From contig NZ_JAFFID010000002.1 in assembly GCF_017355955.1 (NCBI RefSeq), positions 806,001-870,000 of the forward strand: a stretch of 64,000 nt of DNA. The letters run 5' to 3'. This stretch comes from Sabulibacter ruber. Its GTDB lineage: Bacteria > Bacteroidota > Bacteroidia > Cytophagales > Hymenobacteraceae. Below, piece after piece: positions 60,175 through 64,000 of the stretch. How positions within the stretch are numbered: position 1 is the first letter of the stretch; every line of letters begins with the position of its first letter. Under the pieces are notes generated by a model that was given only the letters and a program-made list of their open reading frames with translations, did not search any database and had not been told where the DNA came from. The position numbers and the translations under genes are program-made.

Positions 60175-63100
60175 ATGAAAAACTTGTACTCGCTCTTGAG
60201 GAGTGGCATTGCGGTATTTTATTCGCAGATGCTGCTTGTGCTGAGACTGCTTAGAGCAAAAGTAACCTTTAGTAAAGAAACAGATTTTCCAGGGCAAACT
60301 TATTACTGTGCTGGAAAGTTGGCTCTATGCTTTTTATTTTTTCTGGTGTTTTCTGTTCAAAGTAGCTTTGGGCAAACCCCAGGAATGATTATTCAGAAAG
60401 CAACAGGCAATGGAGTGGCGGTCTTGGATCCAGATAATAATGGCTATGTGTCCAAAACTAAATCTGGTTTTTCTGGGTCAAATGACACGGGTGCAAACAG
60501 TGAAATCCCTTTTAAAATGCTTCCTCAATTTACTTCTCCTGAGCCACTAAATGATTTGGCTACGGGGTCCAATGGAGGGCACACAGATTTAGCTAATGCT
60601 CCCCTGGGGATGTGGTTTGATGGGACTAATGTTTACTTCAGGGTGAGATTAGGCGGTCACTCTACTGCATCAAAAGGGTACAGTTTTGTGATTGATGGCG
60701 ATGGAGTTTTCAATGCCATCAAAGCGCAAAATGGCACATTGATTTCCTATAGAACACCTTCTGATGTGAAAAACTATGGTTTTGAATATGAGGTTGTTTT
60801 TGCTTCAAATTTTGATGTGCTGGTTTACCGGCACCAAGGAAGCGGCGATGCAAATGACCCTGTTTCATATTCTAGCAACATCATCTGGGAAGCCTCAAAG
60901 AATGGCGGATACACAAGTTACTCCCAAAAATCAATAGCGGGAACCACAGAAGGAGGGAATGCTGATTACTTTTATGATTTTTATGTGCCATTAAGTGCCT
61001 TTGGTGGAGGTATTACAGAAGATCAGAAGTTGCGGATAAGTGGTTCCACAGTCACAAGTGCACAAACTGGCTTAGAGGGAACTATCTCTGATATTGGTGG
61101 CGTGAATGACAAGAGCTATGGTAATGATAAGACAAAGATCTGGAAAGATGTTATACCAGCGTTTCCTCCAACCTCGCTCAATGAAATTAAAAATGGAGGG
61201 TTTGGTTGTGTCAAGCCATCTACTCCTGCCATCATAGGTACCTTAAAAGCTTACGATACTACAATCAAAGGTATTGCTAATGTTAGTGATGGATCTACAA
61301 TCAAGCTCTATAAGAATGGAACTGTTGGTGCTGATGGCTCATTAACGGGAGGTACTTTGCTTGCAACTTCAGCAACGGTAGTTGTTTCAGGAGGAAGTTG
61401 GACTGCAACCCTCGCTGGAGGGGTGTTTATAAATGAGAATGATTTTATTCGGGCTGTTGTAACCTCTACAGAAGGGTGTGTTTCTGCTTATTCTACTGCC
61501 ATTAAAGTGATTGGAGGCATTTGTTCCACTCCGGCTCCGTTAACTCCAAATGCTTCTAATGGAGGAAGCAATAAAGATATAAACGGAACTTACACAGGTG
61601 TTAGTAATTCGACTATCACTTTCACTATATACAAAATTATGGCAGATGGACGATATAGCAATTTGGCTAGTGACATCTATCAAGCTGGAACCGGGCCAGT
61701 AACCCAGGACGTGTCTTCTGCTACAGGCACCTACTCATACGGGTTTGGTGGAACCGGGCAGACACTAAATCAAGGTTCCTATGTGATTACTGCAAAGCTA
61801 GGGACCGGGTGTGAGTCAGCTTATTCCCCACCTGCATGTTTAGGCAATAAAACTGCCTCTGCAGCTACGCCAACTTGGACCATGACCACATCATCTTCTA
61901 CCGTTAGTACATCTTCACTGAAAACAACTGATGTATCAGCATCCATTCAGGTGTCAACCACTATAGCGAATAATGCTGACTTTTCACAGGTAACATTTAG
62001 TTTGGTGAAAAGATTTGGCACAGCGCCTGCTTACAGCTACGTGACTTTAGCTACTTCGCCTTTAGTATCTGGAGGAACTGCGACTTATACTTTTAGCCTA
62101 ACTCAAAGTCAAATTTCTAATCTTTCTGGCGGGGATGTTTTATTAGTTAGAGCTTTAGGTAATGCAACTGCTGTCTGCCCTGCGGAAAGTGGTTCTGTAA
62201 TAACAGTAACTGCAAGTGCTTTGCCGGTAACGTCAACTCCTGCAATTACAGGCACTTATTGTACTTCTACGTCTATTCTTGCAGTGAATGGAACATCTTC
62301 CGAGATGCAAGGCACTACAATAAATGTATATAAGACAGGAACGGCCACGCCTATTGGTACTGCGTCTGTTCTGGCTGGTGGAGTTTGGTCAGCAAGCATT
62401 CCTGCCGGGGTGTTAACGCCTACTGCAACTTTCTATGCCACAGCTACGGCAGTAGGAAAGAGTGTAAGTACTAACACTACTAGCGCGACTGTAACTGGCA
62501 GATCTGCTTCAACAGGACTGGTGCTAACTTCACCCATCCCAAATGGTGCAATTGCTCTGTCGGGTACCAGCACAAAATCAGGTACTATCTTTGTGTACGT
62601 AGATGGTGAGAAACTAGGCCAAACTGCCACTGTTACTTCTAGCGGAGCGTCTGTTAATTGGACTGTTAGCGGTATTACCCAGGGTGTTCTTGTGGCAGGT
62701 TTGCCTGTGCAGATTTCTATCTCAGAAACTACTGGTTGTGGTGAAACAGAAAAAACGCAAGCGGTAGCTGTCTCCTGCGCACCTCCTGTGAAGACATTTA
62801 CAGTATCTCCACTTTCCAGAACTATATGTACAGGTGGTACAGTCACCTTGACCACAAGCAGCTCGCAAGAAGGTGTTGTTTACCAGATTTTTAACCAGAC
62901 CACAGGAGCATATACCGGTTCTTCCGTATTGGGTACTGGAGCAGCCATTGAGCTTACTTCGTCCTCTCTTTCTAACAGTGTGAATAGTGTACACAACTTG
63001 TTTGTAAAAGCTTATCAAGTGGTAGGGGGTTGTGAAGTAACACTTTCTGAAAATACGCCTATAGTCATTACCCTGAGCCCAACACCCGTAGCAGCAGGTA

Positions 63101-64000
63101 TTTCTGCTTCGTCTACTAATGTTTGCTTTGGGCAGACGGTTGCTATTTCCGCTACCTCTAACTTGGTGAGAGGACTTTCTTACAGATTGTATAGGAACGG
63201 AACTGCTGAAGGAGAGGTGATCGTTTATAACGGTTCTAACAAGGTTGAATTCACGCCCGTTGTAAATGCTGCGTCTACTAAATTTACAGTGGTGGCATCG
63301 AGCGAGGGTTGTATGTCAGCAAATTCTAATGAACTCACTATTACAACTACCTCAGTCGCTGCGCCTATTGTTTCTTCTGGTGCAACTGCGTTTTGCGGTA
63401 GCGGGTCTACTACCATAAGTGTTTCTTCACCTCAGATTGGTTACAGATATGAGCTAATGAAAGGAACATCAGAGAATGGGGTGAGTGAGACTGTGACTAC
63501 ATGGCCAGCTTACATGGGTTCTGGTTCTGTTGAGTTTTATGTGAATGTAAAAGAAACAACCTACTACAAAGTGAAAGCGATTGCAGGTGTTTGCGAAAGC
63601 CCTGTTTCGTCAGCAATAAAGTTGGAAGTTGTTAACTGCAATATTACCTATAAAGTAGAACCGGCTTACCAAAGACGTGAGTATATTATGTATGAGATAA
63701 TGGCTACACCTATCACAAATCCAGATAGTTCTTATACTTTCACCGGTGATAACTTGCTGATCGGTACAGCGGTAGACTCTAAAACAGGTCAAATCTATGT
63801 TTCTAATTTGGGCTCTTTGGCTACTGGTACCAAAACGGCTAATATCTTTGCAACCAATACTCGAACTGGAAAAGTTAGTAGAGTCCCTGTGACCTATAGT
63901 GTTAGCCCAGACGGAAATCCTACTGCCGCTGTGCGACCACTTGATCCAATAGTTCTTCCTGTTGAGTTAATCAGTTTTGCAGCTTCTCAGCAAACCACTG
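60175..64000 (+). CDS. Giant T9SS adhesin-like protein, 5' part
   Basis: The frame is open from the ATG at 60175 to the end of the window (1275 codons) and continues beyond. The first 67 residues are an extended signal sequence: a basic N-terminal portion, then a hydrophobic core ALCFLFFLVFSVQSSFGQT near residue 50-68. Residues 70-340 form a beta-rich globular domain (FDGTNVYFRVRLGGH, YSFVIDGDGVF). From about 350 on, Ser/Thr/Gly-rich Ig-like units repeat at roughly 90-100 residues, with IKLYKNG, TINVYKTG and IFVYVDGEK at equal places. It ends with LPVELISFAAS, which usually precedes the T9SS sorting domain. Low GC by eye. Likely a cell-surface adhesion or gliding-type protein. Confidence 0.88.
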   Translation, partial: MKNLYSLLRSGIAVFYSQMLLVLRLLRAKVTFSKETDFPGQTYYCAGKLALCFLFFLVFSVQSSFGQTPGMIIQKATGNGVAVLDPDNNGYVSKTKSGFSGSNDTGANSEIPFKMLPQFTSPEPLNDLATGSNGGHTDLANAPLGMWFDGTNVYFRVRLGGHSTASKGYSFVIDGDGVFNAIKAQNGTLISYRTPSDVKNYGFEYEVVFASNFDVLVYRHQGSGDANDPVSYSSNIIWEASKNGGYTSYSQKSIAGTTEGGNADYFYDFYVPLSAFGGGITEDQKLRISGSTVTSAQTGLEGTISDIGGVNDKSYGNDKTKIWKDVIPAFPPTSLNEIKNGGFGCVKPSTPAIIGTLKAYDTTIKGIANVSDGSTIKLYKNGTVGADGSLTGGTLLATSATVVVSGGSWTATLAGGVFINENDFIRAVVTSTEGCVSAYSTAIKVIGGICSTPAPLTPNASNGGSNKDINGTYTGVSNSTITFTIYKIMADGRYSNLASDIYQAGTGPVTQDVSSATGTYSYGFGGTGQTLNQGSYVITAKLGTGCESAYSPPACLGNKTASAATPTWTMTTSSSTVSTSSLKTTDVSASIQVSTTIANNADFSQVTFSLVKRFGTAPAYSYVTLATSPLVSGGTATYTFSLTQSQISNLSGGDVLLVRALGNATAVCPAESGSVITVTASALPVTSTPAITGTYCTSTSILAVNGTSSEMQGTTINVYKTGTATPIGTASVLAGGVWSASIPAGVLTPTATFYATATAVGKSVSTNTTSATVTGRSASTGLVLTSPIPNGAIALSGTSTKSGTIFVYVDGEKLGQTATVTSSGASVNWTVSGITQGVLVAGLPVQISISETTGCGETEKTQAVAVSCAPPVKTFTVSPLSRTICTGGTVTLTTSSSQEGVVYQIFNQTTGAYTGSSVLGTGAAIELTSSSLSNSVNSVHNLFVKAYQVVGGCEVTLSENTPIVITLSPTPVAAGISASSTNVCFGQTVAISATSNLVRGLSYRLYRNGTAEGEVIVYNGSNKVEFTPVVNAASTKFTVVASSEGCMSANSNELTITTTSVAAPIVSSGATAFCGSGSTTISVSSPQIGYRYELMKGTSENGVSETVTTWPAYMGSGSVEFYVNVKETTYYKVKAIAGVCESPVSSAIKLEVVNCNITYKVEPAYQRREYIMYEIMATPITNPDSSYTFTGDNLLIGTAVDSKTGQIYVSNLGSLATGTKTANIFATNTRTGKVSRVPVTYSVSPDGNPTAAVRPLDPIVLPVELISFAASQQTT

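Noticed and set aside
1..64000. tRNA, rRNA, riboswitch and CRISPR search by eye
   Set aside because: No cloverleaf, rRNA segment, known riboswitch core or array was recognised; a covariance search (tRNAscan-SE, Infernal/Rfam) would be decisive.

Overview
The window looks like a chromosomal segment of a Bacteroidota member of the Cytophagales, most plausibly Hymenobacteraceae (Rufibacter/Nibribacter/Pontibacter-like). The evidence is type IX secretion (T9SS) C-terminal sorting domains on secreted proteins, two SusC/SusD pairs, promoters of the Bacteroidota TAnnTTTG type, almost no Shine-Dalgarno sequences, and typical families (bL38/DUF4295, DUF5522, DUF3891, DUF4403, DUF1599, BT_3928, epimerase-type threonine dehydrogenase, BshC). 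The genus is an inference; no rRNA, tRNA, CRISPR array, prophage or transposase gene was seen.

Layout. 1-2.7 kb: the end of a large T9SS-exported beta-propeller protein and a TlpA-like thioredoxin. 2.8-5.9 kb: hemB, rocD and a tiny DUF5522 gene. 6.0-14.4 kb: a translation/secretion block (rpmB, secreted aminopeptidase P, rpmG, bL38, ftsY, a cysteine hydrolase, rimO, bshC, 5-formyl-THF cyclo-ligase). 14.4-16.8 kb: a T9SS-secreted sorbosone/glucose dehydrogenase-like protein and an unknown exported protein. 17.1-27.3 kb: two consecutive SusC/SusD nutrient-uptake loci of clearly different base composition. 27.4-40 kb: mostly minus-strand envelope and housekeeping genes (AHSA1-like protein, S9 peptidase, outer-membrane barrels, mnmD, BrkB-like protein, DUF4403, thioredoxin, DUF3891). 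39.9-42.2 kb: a divergent threonine-to-glycine pair (TDH and Kbl). 43-48 kb: a NYN-nuclease/cold-shock-domain fusion, an erythromycin-esterase-like lipoprotein, a DEDDh exonuclease and an FAD oxidoreductase. 48.2-51.9 kb: an SF2 helicase that carries two membrane helices, preceded by a class-A beta-lactamase-like hydrolase. 52.4-57.4 kb: folP-cdaA diverging from DUF1599-BT_3928, then aroK, a fatty-acid-hydroxylase-like protein and a 56-residue lipoprotein that is easy to miss. 57.9-64 kb: a surface S8 protease, 1.1 kb of AT-rich non-coding DNA, and the first 1275 codons of a giant T9SS adhesin that runs off the window.

The most striking non-genic signal is a degenerate palindrome of about 36 bp (half-site GTTTTnaGGCTGTTTTC) found at 23 intergenic sites, about one per 2.8 kb, in divergent, tandem and convergent gaps. 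It is often within a few bases of a classical terminator, but its own T/A arrangement is the wrong way round for one. Three other palindromic repeat families, including two copies of a 208-233 bp element with inverted termini, sit in the same gaps.
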